DNA from: Vulcanimicrobiota bacterium
GTDB lineage: Bacteria > Vulcanimicrobiota > Vulcanimicrobiia > Vulcanimicrobiales > Vulcanimicrobiaceae
NCBI GenBank assembly: GCA_027306785.1
Contig: DAHUZB010000014.1
Span: 1-39,279 of the forward strand
Direction: 5' to 3'
DNA: 39,279 bases
Under the pieces are notes generated by a model. It was given only the letters and a program-made list of their open reading frames with translations, had not been told where the DNA came from and made no database searches. A program made the translations under genes and the position numbers. Positions 16,754-25,580 of the stretch are shown in pieces. Every line of letters begins with the position of its first letter. Positions within the stretch are counted from its first letter, which is position 1.

Positions 16754-16762
16754 TGGTATCAT
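16754..16762 (+). promoter_or_regulatory. Candidate extended -10 promoter for the SRP RNA
   Basis: TGG-TATCAT reads as an extended -10 element ending about 15 bases before the SRP RNA helix. No -35 hexamer with normal spacing is visible. A TATTCT with the same GTGG prefix (22018-22023) precedes tRNA-Arg. Confidence 0.4.
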
Positions 16763-16776
16763 GCCCAGGCCATGAT

Positions 16777-16879
<103 letters not shown>

Positions 16880-16898
16880 GTCGTGGTTCCTTATTTTT

Positions 16899-17393
16899 AT
16901 GATGCCGATCACTACGATACTCGCCGCCGCGGCAGCGCTCGCCGTTGCGCTTGCGGCCTTGGCCCTCTACCATGCGCGGGCAGTGCGCCCGTCGCTCGAT
17001 CGCCTCGCCGTGCTCGCCCGGACGCACGACGAGCTGATCGGCGGCGGCGCGAGCGCATCCGAACGCCTCGACGCGCTCGACCGCGAGATTGCCGCCCAAC
17101 GGCTGGCCGTGCAGGGGGTTGCCGAGCGTGCGACCGAACTCGAAGCCCTGGCCCGTACCGACCTCTCCCGGGTAGGGTTCACTCGGTACGACGCCTTTGA
17201 CGATACCGCGTCGGAACTCTCGTATGCCCTTGCTCTGCTCAACCGAGAGGGCGACGGCGTGGTTCTCTCGAGCATCTACTCGCGCAGCGAGACCCGCACG
17301 TACGGCAAGGCCGTCGTGAAGTTCGTTCCGTCGGCGCAAGCCTCGGAAGAAGAGCTTCGTGCGATCGAGCTCGCGCGATCGAAGAAGGCATGA
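16899..17393 (+). CDS. DUF4446 family membrane-anchored protein
   Basis: A 164-residue protein with one N-terminal membrane helix (residues 5-25), a coiled-coil-prone middle (residues 30-90) and the conserved DUF4446 core: RYDAFDD, then SYALALLNREGDGVVLSS, SRSETRTYGK and a C-terminal helix after SEEELRAI. The molecular function is unknown. It begins 20 bases after the SRP RNA with no recognisable ribosome-binding site (the upstream sequence is T-rich), so translation may be inefficient or leaderless. Two ATG codons are adjacent; either could be used. It overlaps the next gene by four bases. Confidence 0.87.
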   Translation: MMPITTILAAAAALAVALAALALYHARAVRPSLDRLAVLARTHDELIGGGASASERLDALDREIAAQRLAVQGVAERATELEALARTDLSRVGFTRYDAFDDTASELSYALALLNREGDGVVLSSIYSRSETRTYGKAVVKFVPSAQASEEELRAIELARSKKA

Positions 17394-18301
17394 TCAACGA
17401 CCGCTACTACGTGAAGATCGTCCCGCAGAAGGGCGAGACCGTGCATCGCTTCCAGGTGCGCCGACGGCACATCTACGGAGCGCTCGGCGTGCTCGCGCTG
17501 CTGATTCTCGGATCGCTCGCGTTCGCGGCCGCGACCGCGCTCACCGCGCACGCGCAGGTCGCGAGCCTTCGCGCGCAGACCGACGCGCAGCAGCGCACGC
17601 TCAAGCAGATCGATCATCAAACCGATCTCCTGCGCCGCCAGCTACAGAGCGTGCAGAAGCAGAACCTCGAGATTCGCGCGCTGATCGGCGCGCCCGCGCC
17701 GAAGCACGTCGTGCAGAAGACCGCATGGGTGCGCGGGGTCTCGCTCCCGGCGATGGCCGCGCGCGTGAAGGTGCTGAGCGTCGAAGGCAGCGCGATGGCG
17801 CGCGAGACCGTCGCGATGCGCCGCCTCGCGCTGCACGTGCTGAACATCCGCCACCTGCGCGATCTCGCGCGCGCGCAGATGGTCGCGGCGATCCCGTCGA
17901 TCGATCCGGTCGCGGGCGCCGAAGTGCTCGGCTGCTTCTGCTATCGCACCTATCCCGACACCGAGTTTCACGAAGGCGTCGATCTCGGCGCCGACTACGG
18001 CGATACCGTGCGGGCGGCCGCCGCGGGCACCGTGGTCGCGGCCGGTTGGGACGGCGGCTACGGCATCAAGATCGACATCGATCACGGGAACGGCTACCAC
18101 ACCTGGTACGCGCATCTCTCGCACGTCGACGTCCGCATCGGCGAGCACGTGTATAAAGGCGAACCGATCGCGGCGGTCGGCTCGACCGGCTTCTCGACCG
18201 GTCCGCACCTGCACTATCAGGTGATGTACGACGGCACGCCCGTCAACCCGACGCCGTATCTGCACGGCGTTCCCGCAAATGTCTTAGCGAAGCTTCCGTA
18301 G
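17390..18301 (+). CDS. M23 (LytM) family peptidoglycan endopeptidase, membrane-anchored
   Basis: 303 residues: a short cytoplasmic N-terminus, one membrane helix (28-50), a coiled coil (55-95) and a C-terminal LytM domain outside the membrane. The zinc ligands are complete: H194 and D198 in FHEGVDLG, H275 in GPHLHYQV, with catalytic H242 in YAHLS and H273. It should cut peptide cross-links of peptidoglycan, or act in cell-wall remodelling with a partner amidase. The usual SPFGYR-like entry motif is replaced by GCFCYR (181-186), adding two cysteines. It is coupled to DUF4446 upstream by an ATGA overlap and followed by YggT. Confidence 0.93.
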   Translation: MINDRYYVKIVPQKGETVHRFQVRRRHIYGALGVLALLILGSLAFAAATALTAHAQVASLRAQTDAQQRTLKQIDHQTDLLRRQLQSVQKQNLEIRALIGAPAPKHVVQKTAWVRGVSLPAMAARVKVLSVEGSAMARETVAMRRLALHVLNIRHLRDLARAQMVAAIPSIDPVAGAEVLGCFCYRTYPDTEFHEGVDLGADYGDTVRAAAAGTVVAAGWDGGYGIKIDIDHGNGYHTWYAHLSHVDVRIGEHVYKGEPIAAVGSTGFSTGPHLHYQVMYDGTPVNPTPYLHGVPANVLAKLP

Positions 18302-18317
18302 AACTGCGAGCCCCGAC

Positions 18318-18605
18318 GTGAATGGATTACTCTGCCAGCTCGACCAGCTGGTGATCTCGCTTGCCCGCTTGTACTCGATCGTGCTCTTCGTCTATGCGGT
18401 GATCTCGTGGCTGCCGGATCTGCGCGGAGCGTGGGTACGCTATCTCGCGATGGTCGTCGAACCGGTGCTCGCGCCGGTGCGTCGCATCATCCCGCCGATC
18501 GGCGGCTTCGACATGGCGTTCATCGTGGTCATCATCGTGCTCAACTACGTGCTCGTGCCGCTGCTGCTGCGCGCCACGTTCAACGCCTGCTACGGCGGAC
18601 TCTGA
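18318..18605 (+). CDS. YggT family membrane protein
   Basis: 95 residues with two hydrophobic helices (about 11-32 and 66-88) separated by the conserved loop [20 protein letters not shown], the family's signature. YggT proteins are inner-membrane proteins linked to osmotic tolerance or cell-division regions, with no defined reaction. The start is GTG; a nearby ATG at 18322 is in another frame. It lies 16 bases after the M23 peptidase gene and ends 4 bases before lepA, so it is inside the operon. Confidence 0.9.
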   Translation: MNGLLCQLDQLVISLARLYSIVLFVYAVISWLPDLRGAWVRYLAMVVEPVLAPVRRIIPPIGGFDMAFIVVIIVLNYVLVPLLLRATFNACYGGL

Positions 18606-18609
18606 TTTC

Positions 18610-20439
18610 GTGCCGACCAAACCCGAGCAGCCGCACCGTTCGCTGACGGCGGCCAACGTGCGCAACTTCTGTATCATCGCGCACATCGATCACGGCAAGA
18701 CCACGCTCTCGGATCGGCTGCTCGAGCTCACGCGCACCGTCGAATCGCGCGATCTCGAAGACCAGGCGCTCGACGCCATGGATCTCGAGCGCGAGCGCGG
18801 CATCACGATTCGCATGCACCCGGTCACGCTGAAGTATCGCGCAAAGGACGGTCAGGAGTACGAGCTCAACCTGATCGACACGCCCGGGCACGTCGATTTC
18901 TCCTACGAAGTCTCGCGCTCGCTCGCGGCCTGCGAGGGCGCGCTGCTGATCATCGACGCCGCGCAGGGCATCGAGGCGCAGACGCTCGCGAACTACCATC
19001 TGGCGCTCGAGCACGACCTGACGATCATTCCGGTCATCAACAAGATCGACTTGCCCGCCGCCGATCCCGAGCGCGTGATGGGCGAGGTCGAAGAGCTGCT
19101 CGTGATCGAGAAGAGCGAGTGCATCCTCGCAAGCGCGAAGAACGGCATCGGCGTCGAGGATATCCTCGAGGCAATCGTGGCGCGCATCCCCGCGCCGAAG
19201 GGTCACACCGATCACTTGCGCGGATTGGTCTTCAACGCGCAGTTCGATCCGTATCGCGGCGTCGTCTCCTACGTGCGCGTGGTGGACGGTGAGCTCAAAG
19301 CCGGCAGCCGCTTCATGTCGATGGCGCATCAAAAGGTGTACGAGTGCACCGAGGTAGGCGTCTTCAGTCCGCACATGCGCCCGATCAAGAAGCTCGCGAT
19401 GGGCAGCGTCGGCTACGTGATCGCCAACATCAAGTCGCTCGGCGACATCGACGTCGGCGACACGCTGACCGAAGCGAACAATCCCGCGCACGTCGCGCTC
19501 GCCGGGTATCGCAAAGCGGTACCGATGGTCTACTGCGGCCTCTATCCCAACGAAGGCGTGGAGTACGACGATCTGCGCGACGCGCTCGATAAGATGAAGC
19601 TCAACGACGCGGCGCTCTCCTACGAACCGGAGACGTCGGTCGCGCTCGGCTTCGGATTCCGCTGCGGCTTTCTCGGTCTCTTGCACATGGAGATCGTGCA
19701 GGAGCGCCTCGAACGCGATTTCAACCTCGATCTGATCGCCACGTCGCCCTCGGTCGTCTTCCGCGTGACCAAGACCAACGGCGAGGTCGAGATGATCGAC
19801 AATCCCTCCAAGCTGCCGGTGATGAACACGATCGAGTCGATCGAAGAACCGTTCGTCAAGGCGACGATCATCACGCCGCCGGAGTACGTCGGCGCGATCA
19901 TGGACATCACGATCGCGCGGCGCGGCACGCTTGCGAACATGGAGTACCTGCACGACGGGCGCGTGATCCTCACCTTCGAGATGCCGCTCATCGAGGTGAT
20001 CGTCGATTACTTCGATCAGCTCAAATCGCGCACGAAGGGCTACGCCTCGCTCGATTACGAGGTGATCGGCTACCGCGAAGGCGACCTCGTCAAGCTCGAG
20101 ATCCTGCTCAACGGCGAACCGGTCGATGCGCTCTCGTTCATCGTGGCACGCGATAAGGCGCCCTCACGCGGGCGCGCGCTTGCGGAGAAGCTCAAAGAGC
20201 TGATCCCGCGGCAGATGTTCGAGGTGCCGATTCAAGCGGCGATCGGCGGCAAGGTCGTCGCCCGCGAGACGGTGAGCGCGCAGCGCAAGAACGTGCTCGC
20301 GAAATGCTACGGCGGCGATATCACGCGTAAGCGCAAGCTGCTCGAGAAGCAGAAGGCCGGCAAGGAGCGCATGAAGCGCGTCGGCCGCGTGGAGCTGCCG
20401 CAAGAGGCCTTCATGGCCGTTCTCAAACTCGACGACTAG
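18610..20439 (+). CDS. lepA: Elongation factor 4
   Basis: A 609-residue translational GTPase that acts on the ribosome, linked to back-translocation and assembly. The G1 motif is AHIDHGKT (24-31); DTPGHVDF and NKIDLP are also intact. The C-terminal domain with [18 protein letters not shown] is unique to LepA and separates it from EF-G. The GTG start at 18610 follows the YggT stop by four bases. Length and domain order are normal. It is likely transcribed with the M23, YggT and RdgB genes. Confidence 0.98.
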   Translation: MPTKPEQPHRSLTAANVRNFCIIAHIDHGKTTLSDRLLELTRTVESRDLEDQALDAMDLERERGITIRMHPVTLKYRAKDGQEYELNLIDTPGHVDFSYEVSRSLAACEGALLIIDAAQGIEAQTLANYHLALEHDLTIIPVINKIDLPAADPERVMGEVEELLVIEKSECILASAKNGIGVEDILEAIVARIPAPKGHTDHLRGLVFNAQFDPYRGVVSYVRVVDGELKAGSRFMSMAHQKVYECTEVGVFSPHMRPIKKLAMGSVGYVIANIKSLGDIDVGDTLTEANNPAHVALAGYRKAVPMVYCGLYPNEGVEYDDLRDALDKMKLNDAALSYEPETSVALGFGFRCGFLGLLHMEIVQERLERDFNLDLIATSPSVVFRVTKTNGEVEMIDNPSKLPVMNTIESIEEPFVKATIITPPEYVGAIMDITIARRGTLANMEYLHDGRVILTFEMPLIEVIVDYFDQLKSRTKGYASLDYEVIGYREGDLVKLEILLNGEPVDALSFIVARDKAPSRGRALAEKLKELIPRQMFEVPIQAAIGGKVVARETVSAQRKNVLAKCYGGDITRKRKLLEKQKAGKERMKRVGRVELPQEAFMAVLKLDD

Positions 20440-20458
20440 CGGCAGGCGAACGCCTCGC

Positions 20459-21052
20459 ATGCTGACCTACGTCGCCACCAAGAACCGCGGAAAGCTCGCC
20501 GAACTCGAAGCGATCTTTCAGGGCGGACATCTTGCGCTTGCCACCTACGACGGTTACGCCGACGTCGTCGAAGGCGCCGACGGCTATGTCGAAAATGCGC
20601 GTTTGAAAGCACGCGCGCTCATGCGCCAGCTGCGCCAAGCCGGAATCGACGCGGCGGTGCTCGCCGACGATTCCGGTCTCGAAGTCGACGCGCTCGACGG
20701 TCGTCCCGGCGTGCTCTCGGCGCGCTACGCGGGCGCGGACGCAAGTTGGCCGGAACGCCGCGCCGCGCTGCTACGCGAACTGCGCGGCCTCCCGGTCGGC
20801 GAACGCGGCGCGCACTTCGTGAGCGTGCTCGTGCTCGTGCTGCCGACCGGCGAAGAGATCGTCGCCGAGGGAATCGTCGACGGCGCCATCACCGAGCAAG
20901 AATGCGGTGCGAGCGGCTTCGGCTACGATCCGATCTTTTTCTATCCTCCCTCGCGCCGCACGTTCGCGGAGATGAGCGAAGAGCAGAAGAACCGCGTGAG
21001 CCATCGGCGACGCGCGGCCGACGCACTGCTGCGGGCGCTGCGCACGAAGTGA
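20459..21052 (+). CDS. rdgB: XTP/dITP pyrophosphatase, RdgB/HAM1 type
   Basis: A 197-residue house-cleaning enzyme that hydrolyses non-canonical purine nucleoside triphosphates to monophosphates, keeping them out of nucleic acids. Signature motifs are ATKNRGKLAELE near the start, ADDSGLEVDALDGRPGVLSA (the catalytic acid and metal site), GFGYDPIF and the C-terminal SHRRRA. All are in the expected order and the length is usual. It starts 19 bases after lepA and its stop overlaps the GTG of the next gene by four bases. Confidence 0.96.
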   Translation: MLTYVATKNRGKLAELEAIFQGGHLALATYDGYADVVEGADGYVENARLKARALMRQLRQAGIDAAVLADDSGLEVDALDGRPGVLSARYAGADASWPERRAALLRELRGLPVGERGAHFVSVLVLVLPTGEEIVAEGIVDGAITEQECGASGFGYDPIFFYPPSRRTFAEMSEEQKNRVSHRRRAADALLRALRTK

Positions 21053-21906
21053 ACGAGCCCGAGATCGCGCTCGCGAACGAGAGCGAACTGCACGATCTGG
21101 CTCGCCGCCGCTGCGCGGACGATGCGAGCCGCCGCGTCTACCTTGCATCGGCGCAGCACGCGGCGCGCGGCGTCTGGGTGGCGCGCGATGCGGGCACGCC
21201 GATCGGCATCGCGTTCGCCCGCGAATTCGCCTTCGAACTCTTCGTGAGCGAGCTCTTCGTGGAGCCCTCGTTTCGTAACGCCGGAATCGGCATGCGCCTC
21301 TTGCGCGCGGCCTCGCAGGATGCATCGGATCTCGCGCTCAGCGGGCTCGCCGCCGCGTGCGATCCGGCCTCGATCGCCTTCGCCCTGCATGCCGGACTGG
21401 GCTTGCACGTCCCGGTGCTACGGATCGCGGGCGAGATTCCGCGCGACGAGCAGTTGGTGCGGATCGCCGCCGGCACGCACCGATTCGCAACGCTGCCGAT
21501 CGAACCCGGAGGCAACGCCGACGAGCTCGATGCGCTCGACCGCGAGATCCGGGCGACGGCCAAACCCCGCGAGCACGACCGTTTCGCGGCGTCGGCAACG
21601 GGGACGGCGTTCGTGCTCGACGGCGATTGCGTCGGCTACGTCTATGTCTGGCCCGACGGCCGGATCGGCCCGCTCGGCGCCGCTTCCGCCGCGTATCTGC
21701 CCGCGTTCTTCGCGTTCGGGCTTGCCGCGTTACGGCGCACCTATCGCGCGAGCTGGTGTACCGCGCTCGTGCCGGGGAGCAACGCCCGCGTGCTGCGCGC
21801 GGCGGTCACGCTCGGGCTGCGCGTCGAGCCGGAGGCGATCTTCGCAAGCGATCGCGCCGAAGTCGATCTCGGCCGCTATGTAGGGTTCCACGCCTCCGCG
21901 TTTTAA
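21049..21906 (+). CDS. Tandem GNAT-fold acetyltransferase-like protein
   Basis: 285 residues from a GTG that overlaps the rdgB stop (GTGA). The N-terminal half has the GNAT acetyl-CoA motif VEPSFRNAGIGMRLL (R76-x-x-G-x-G81). The C-terminal half shows a second, less clear GNAT-like pattern (GYVYVWPDGRIGPLGA, then a helix and an N-A-R-V-L-R stretch) without the classic loop, so it may be a substrate-binding or decayed domain. The substrate is unknown. A further upstream start would read into rdgB and is not used. It is the last protein gene before tRNA-Pro, 19 bases downstream. Confidence 0.82.
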   Translation: MNEPEIALANESELHDLARRRCADDASRRVYLASAQHAARGVWVARDAGTPIGIAFAREFAFELFVSELFVEPSFRNAGIGMRLLRAASQDASDLALSGLAAACDPASIAFALHAGLGLHVPVLRIAGEIPRDEQLVRIAAGTHRFATLPIEPGGNADELDALDREIRATAKPREHDRFAASATGTAFVLDGDCVGYVYVWPDGRIGPLGAASAAYLPAFFAFGLAALRRTYRASWCTALVPGSNARVLRAAVTLGLRVEPEAIFASDRAEVDLGRYVGFHASAF

Positions 21907-21925
21907 TGTTGGGTCGACGCCGTCG

Positions 21926-22002
21926 CGGGACGTAGCTCAGCTTGGTAGAGCGCTTGCTTTGGGAGCAAGAAGTCGCAGGTTCGAATCCTGTCGTCCCGAC
22001 CA
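21926..22002 (+). tRNA. tRNA-Pro (anticodon TGG)
   Basis: The acceptor CGGGACG pairs with CGTCCCG. The anticodon stem CTTGC/GCAAG frames the loop TTTGGGA, giving anticodon TGG. The T-loop is TTCGAAT. The 3' ACCA is encoded. It lies just behind the GNAT gene with room for only a minimal promoter. Confidence 0.97.
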
Positions 22003-22035
22003 CTTGCGTCGCCGTGGTATTCTAACGTGGTGCTC

Positions 22036-22109
<74 letters not shown>

Positions 22110-22128
22110 AACCAAAGCGCGCTTACGT

Positions 22129-22206
22129 GGTGATTGTAGCTCAGCTGGTTAGAGCGCCTGACTGTGACTCAGGAGGTCGCCGGTTCGAACCCGGTCAGTC
22201 ACCCCA
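22129..22206 (+). tRNA. tRNA-His (anticodon GTG)
   Basis: The acceptor GTGATTG pairs with CAGTCAC (one G-U). The extra G at 22129 faces the discriminator C, the hallmark of tRNA-His. The anticodon loop is CTGTGAC (GTG) in stem CCTGA/TCAGG. CCA is encoded. Confidence 0.97.
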
Positions 22207-22213
22207 ATGAACG

Positions 22214-22248
22214 ACGCCCGGTCGGAAGCGATACGACCGGGCGTTTTT
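22214..22248 (+). terminator. Rho-independent terminator after the Pro-Arg-His tRNA cluster
   Basis: A perfect 11-bp stem (ACGCCCGGTCG with CGACCGGGCGT) encloses a 9-base loop and is followed by a T run. It is the first clear terminator after the SRP RNA at 16777, so it may end the whole plus-strand unit. Confidence 0.9.
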
Positions 22249-22307
22249 GCATTCGTGCCACCCGCCTGGCAGTAGTAAGGCGAGTAGGAGAGAAGTCCCA
22301 TTACCGG

Positions 22308-25097
22308 ATGACGCGAGAACGCCCCGCCGCTGCGCGCCGGCGAGACTCCCTCGGCATCGCGGTGACGGTCGTCTCAGCGATGCTGATGGCGCTCGTGCTG
22401 TGGCAGATATCCCAGCTCTCGAAGGATGCCGATCTCGATCGGCCCGCGGTTGCACGCGAACGCGCCGCGGTGCGCGAAACGACGGCGCTCATGCCGCTGA
22501 TGGATGCGCTCGACGCCTACCGCTACGCGCTCGTGCTCGATACCGGCGAGGTCGCGCGCTCTCGCGCCCGGGTCGCACGGTCGATGCACGCGGTCTCCGC
22601 GCAGCTCGCCGAGGGCGACGGATCGCTGCTCGGGGTCGACCACGCGTGGGCCGCGGTCGAGCAGCGGTGGAACGTCGCCTTGCACCTGGCGCCTTCGCCG
22701 CACGCGATGGACGGCATGCGCGCGGTCTTCGCCGGCGTCTCCGACTACATGACCGCGATCGAAGACAACTCCGGACTCACCTATGAGGTGAGCCCCGTGG
22801 CTCAGAATCTCGCCGATCTCTTCATCCAAGAGGTGCCGTACGCGATCTCGGGCACGCAGCGTCTGCGGACGCTCGCCGAGCTTGCGGAGAAGCAGCACGG
22901 CCTCACCCTCGCGCAGCGGATCGATATCGCGACGACGGTGTACGCGCTGCGCAACGGCTACGACGTCTCGCCGGATCATCCGGGGCATATCGCCGAGACG
23001 CTCGATAAGCTGCGGCCGGCGGAGCGCGTGCGCTGGAGCGACCTCCCCAAGCTCGCCGACGCCATGAACGCCGCCGGCAGCCGCTACGTCGGACGCTTCT
23101 CGAACAGCGTGTTATTGCAGCCCGTGCCGACGATTCCGATCGCGAGCCTACGTAGCGACGCGGCCCGAGTCGAAGGCATCGCTCGCGCGCTCTTCGCGGC
23201 GAGCGGTGCGGCGCTCGACGCCGACATCGTCGCGCGCGGTCGCGAACAGGCGCTGCGCGATCGGTATTGGTACGCCGCGTTCGTGATCGGGGCCGTGCTC
23301 CTGGTCGGCATCATGATCTCCATCGCACAGCTCATCGCGCGTCGGGACCGCGAGGCGCTGCGCGTCGCGCACCAGGAATCGGCGCGACTCGCCGCCGAGC
23401 TCGCACGTCAGGACGCAGAAGAAGCCCTGCGCCTTTCCGAAGCGCAGTTTCGAGCGGTCTTCGACGGCGCCGCGGTCGGAATCGCCGTGCTCGATCGCAG
23501 CGGCGCACTGCTCGACGGAAACGACGTCTTTCGCACGATGTTCGGCGACACGAGTGCGGCGGCGCTGCAAGGACACGAAGACGCCCTGCATCTGCTATTG
23601 AGCGGCGAACGCGAGACCTACGAGTACGAGCAGCACGTTCGGCCTCCGACCGGCAGCGAGATTTGGGCGGATGCGACGCTCTCGATCGTCACCGATGCGG
23701 GCGCGCCGCGCTTCATCATCGCGATGTTCCGCGACAAGACCGAGCTCAAGCACACGGAGCGGCGCATCCAGCACGATAAGACGCACGACGCGCTGACCGG
23801 ATTGCCGAACCGACAGCTCTTCGAGGAGCAACTGCGCTACCGTTTCGACGAAGCAAACGCGCTGCTCGACTCGTTCTTCGCGGTGCTGGTGATCGATCTC
23901 GAGCACTTCAAGGACGTCAACGAGGCGATGGGACATGCGGCGGGCGATCTCGTGCTCACGCAGGTCGCCGCCAAGCTGCGCGCCTCGGTCGATGCGCGCG
24001 ACGTCGTCGCCCGCTTGGGCAGCGACGAGTTCGCGATCCTGGTGGAGTCGCTCGGGGATATCCTGCACGTCGAATCGGTCGCGCGCCGCATCCTGAACAA
24101 CCTCTCGAAGCCGATCAACGTCGGGAATCGCTCGGCGTACCTGGGCGCGAGCGTCGGCATCGCGATCGGCGCGGCGAGCTACGAGCGCGCGGAGGACGTC
24201 ATGCGCGACGCCGAGATCGCGATGCAGCACGCCAAGAACACCGGCGGCACGCGCTTCGCGGTCTTCGATTCCACCATGCAGGAGCGCGCGCAGCGCCGCG
24301 TGCAGCTGCGCAACGATCTGCGCGCGGGCATCGAACGCAACGAATTCTTTCTGGTCTATCAGCCGATCGTCGGCATGCACGACGGCGTTCCGACCGGGTG
24401 CGAAGCGTTGCTGCGCTGGAATCACCCCACGCTCGGCCTCCTCGGTCCGAACGAATTCATCGCGATCGCCGAGCAAGCGGGGCTCATCTCGCAGCTCGGC
24501 CGCATCGTACTGCAGAGCGCGGCCGAGCAACTCGCGGCCTGGCGTCGCAATCGCGGCGGAACCCTCGACTTCAGCATGCACGTGAACGTCTCGGCGAGCG
24601 AGCTCTCCGAACCTGATTTCGAACGTCTGCTGGCCGCGCTCGTCGAACATCACGGCCTCGCGCCCGCCGATCTCACGCTCGAGATCACCGAGAACGTCGT
24701 GCTCGATGCGGGCACGCGCGCCAACGTCACGCTCGAACGCGTGCGCGGCCGGGGCTTTCAGATCTGCATCGACGATTTCGGAACCGGATACTCCTCGATG
24801 CGCTACTTACAACAGTTCAAGGTCGACGCGATCAAGATCGATCGCTCGTTCGTCGCGGGCGCCGACGGCGATCTCGCGAGCGAACCGATCGTGCGCACGC
24901 TCTTGACCCTCGCGGAAGCCTACGACGTGCGCGTGGTCGCCGAAGGCGTGGAGACCGAGCGTCAGCGCGAGATGCTGCGCATCAGCGGCTGCCGGCTCGC
25001 GCAGGGCTTTCTCTTCGCGCATCCGCTCTCGGGCGAGGAGATGGCCGCGCGCTATCCGGAGATCCTGGGCCGCACGCCGCGTTCGGCGACCGCATAG
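22308..25097 (+). CDS. Membrane sensor PAS-GGDEF-EAL cyclic-di-GMP protein
   Basis: 929 residues. Two membrane helices (about 16-38 and 320-343) enclose an extracytoplasmic sensor region of roughly 280 residues that I cannot assign to a known domain. A cytoplasmic PAS domain (about 370-480), a GGDEF domain and an EAL domain follow. The signature reads GSDEF (571-575), a single change from GGDEF that may reduce cyclase activity. The EAL motif is intact (E699-L701, followed by LRWNHP), as is DDFGTGYSSM. Net c-di-GMP breakdown is therefore the safer guess. I chose the ATG at 22308 because the longer frame runs through tRNA-His. AGGAG lies 18 bases upstream, too far to be a good ribosome site. 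Confidence 0.93.
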   Translation: MTRERPAAARRRDSLGIAVTVVSAMLMALVLWQISQLSKDADLDRPAVARERAAVRETTALMPLMDALDAYRYALVLDTGEVARSRARVARSMHAVSAQLAEGDGSLLGVDHAWAAVEQRWNVALHLAPSPHAMDGMRAVFAGVSDYMTAIEDNSGLTYEVSPVAQNLADLFIQEVPYAISGTQRLRTLAELAEKQHGLTLAQRIDIATTVYALRNGYDVSPDHPGHIAETLDKLRPAERVRWSDLPKLADAMNAAGSRYVGRFSNSVLLQPVPTIPIASLRSDAARVEGIARALFAASGAALDADIVARGREQALRDRYWYAAFVIGAVLLVGIMISIAQLIARRDREALRVAHQESARLAAELARQDAEEALRLSEAQFRAVFDGAAVGIAVLDRSGALLDGNDVFRTMFGDTSAAALQGHEDALHLLLSGERETYEYEQHVRPPTGSEIWADATLSIVTDAGAPRFIIAMFRDKTELKHTERRIQHDKTHDALTGLPNRQLFEEQLRYRFDEANALLDSFFAVLVIDLEHFKDVNEAMGHAAGDLVLTQVAAKLRASVDARDVVARLGSDEFAILVESLGDILHVESVARRILNNLSKPINVGNRSAYLGASVGIAIGAASYERAEDVMRDAEIAMQHAKNTGGTRFAVFDSTMQERAQRRVQLRNDLRAGIERNEFFLVYQPIVGMHDGVPTGCEALLRWNHPTLGLLGPNEFIAIAEQAGLISQLGRIVLQSAAEQLAAWRRNRGGTLDFSMHVNVSASELSEPDFERLLAALVEHHGLAPADLTLEITENVVLDAGTRANVTLERVRGRGFQICIDDFGTGYSSMRYLQQFKVDAIKIDRSFVAGADGDLASEPIVRTLLTLAEAYDVRVVAEGVETERQREMLRISGCRLAQGFLFAHPLSGEEMAARYPEILGRTPRSATA

Positions 25098-25117
25098 AGC
25101 GCGAGCTTTGTCGCACC

Positions 25118-25147
25118 TTGTCAAGTGCGGCACCCCGACGCTACAAT
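25118..25147 (+). promoter_or_regulatory. Sigma-70-type promoter of the tRNA-Lys cluster
   Basis: TTGTCA (25118-25123) and TACAAT (25142-25147) are separated by 18 bases. The predicted start near 25154 leaves a short leader before tRNA-Lys at 25174. Confidence 0.7.
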
Positions 25148-25173
25148 ACCGCAGGCACGAAGATGCCTCGAGC

Positions 25174-25246
25174 GCGCCTTTAGCTCAGTCGGTAGAGCAG
25201 CGGACTTTTAATCCGTTGGTCCTGGGTTCGAGTCCCAGAGGGCGCA
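25174..25246 (+). tRNA. tRNA-Lys (anticodon TTT)
   Basis: The acceptor GCGCCTT pairs with AGGGCGC. The anticodon stem CGGA/TCCG frames the loop CTTTTAA (TTT). The T-arm is CTGGG/CCCAG. CCA is not encoded; tRNA-Lys(CTT) begins three bases later. Confidence 0.97.
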
Positions 25247-25249
25247 CGT

Positions 25250-25324
<75 letters not shown>

Positions 25325-25337
25325 ACTTCTCGGGCGA

Positions 25338-25360
25338 CGGCTCCGGAGACTCCGGAGCCG
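25338..25360. repeat. Perfect inverted repeat between the tRNA-Lys copies
   Basis: CGGCTCCGGA and TCCGGAGCCG pair over 10 bp around a 3-base spacer (GAC). No T run follows, so it is not a normal terminator. It could be a processing hairpin in the tRNA precursor. Confidence 0.65.
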
Positions 25361-25419
25361 CGACCGCGGAGCGAGGAAGGCACGGCGGCATCGAGCGAGA
25401 ATCAGAAGCGCGCGAGCGT

Positions 25420-25494
<75 letters not shown>

Positions 25495-25503
25495 CGTTTC
25501 CAA

Positions 25504-25544
25504 ACGAGCGGTCCGGAGCGCTATCCGGGCCGCTCGTCGTTTTT
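25504..25544 (+). terminator. Rho-independent terminator after the tRNA-Lys cluster
   Basis: A 13-bp stem starting ACGAGCGGTCCGG pairs with CCGGGCCGCTCGT (one G-U), with an 8-base loop and a run of five T. Confidence 0.88.
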
Positions 25545-25580
25545 CGGCAAAGGGAAACATCGGGGCGGCGTCCGACGTAG

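Noticed and set aside
16744-16762. TTGGCG as -35 of the SRP RNA promoter
   Set aside because: It is only seven bases from TATCAT, too close for a standard sigma-70 pair; an extended -10 is the better reading.
22164-22307. N-terminal extension of the second GGDEF-EAL protein
   Set aside because: It would be translated from within tRNA-His and across a strong terminator.
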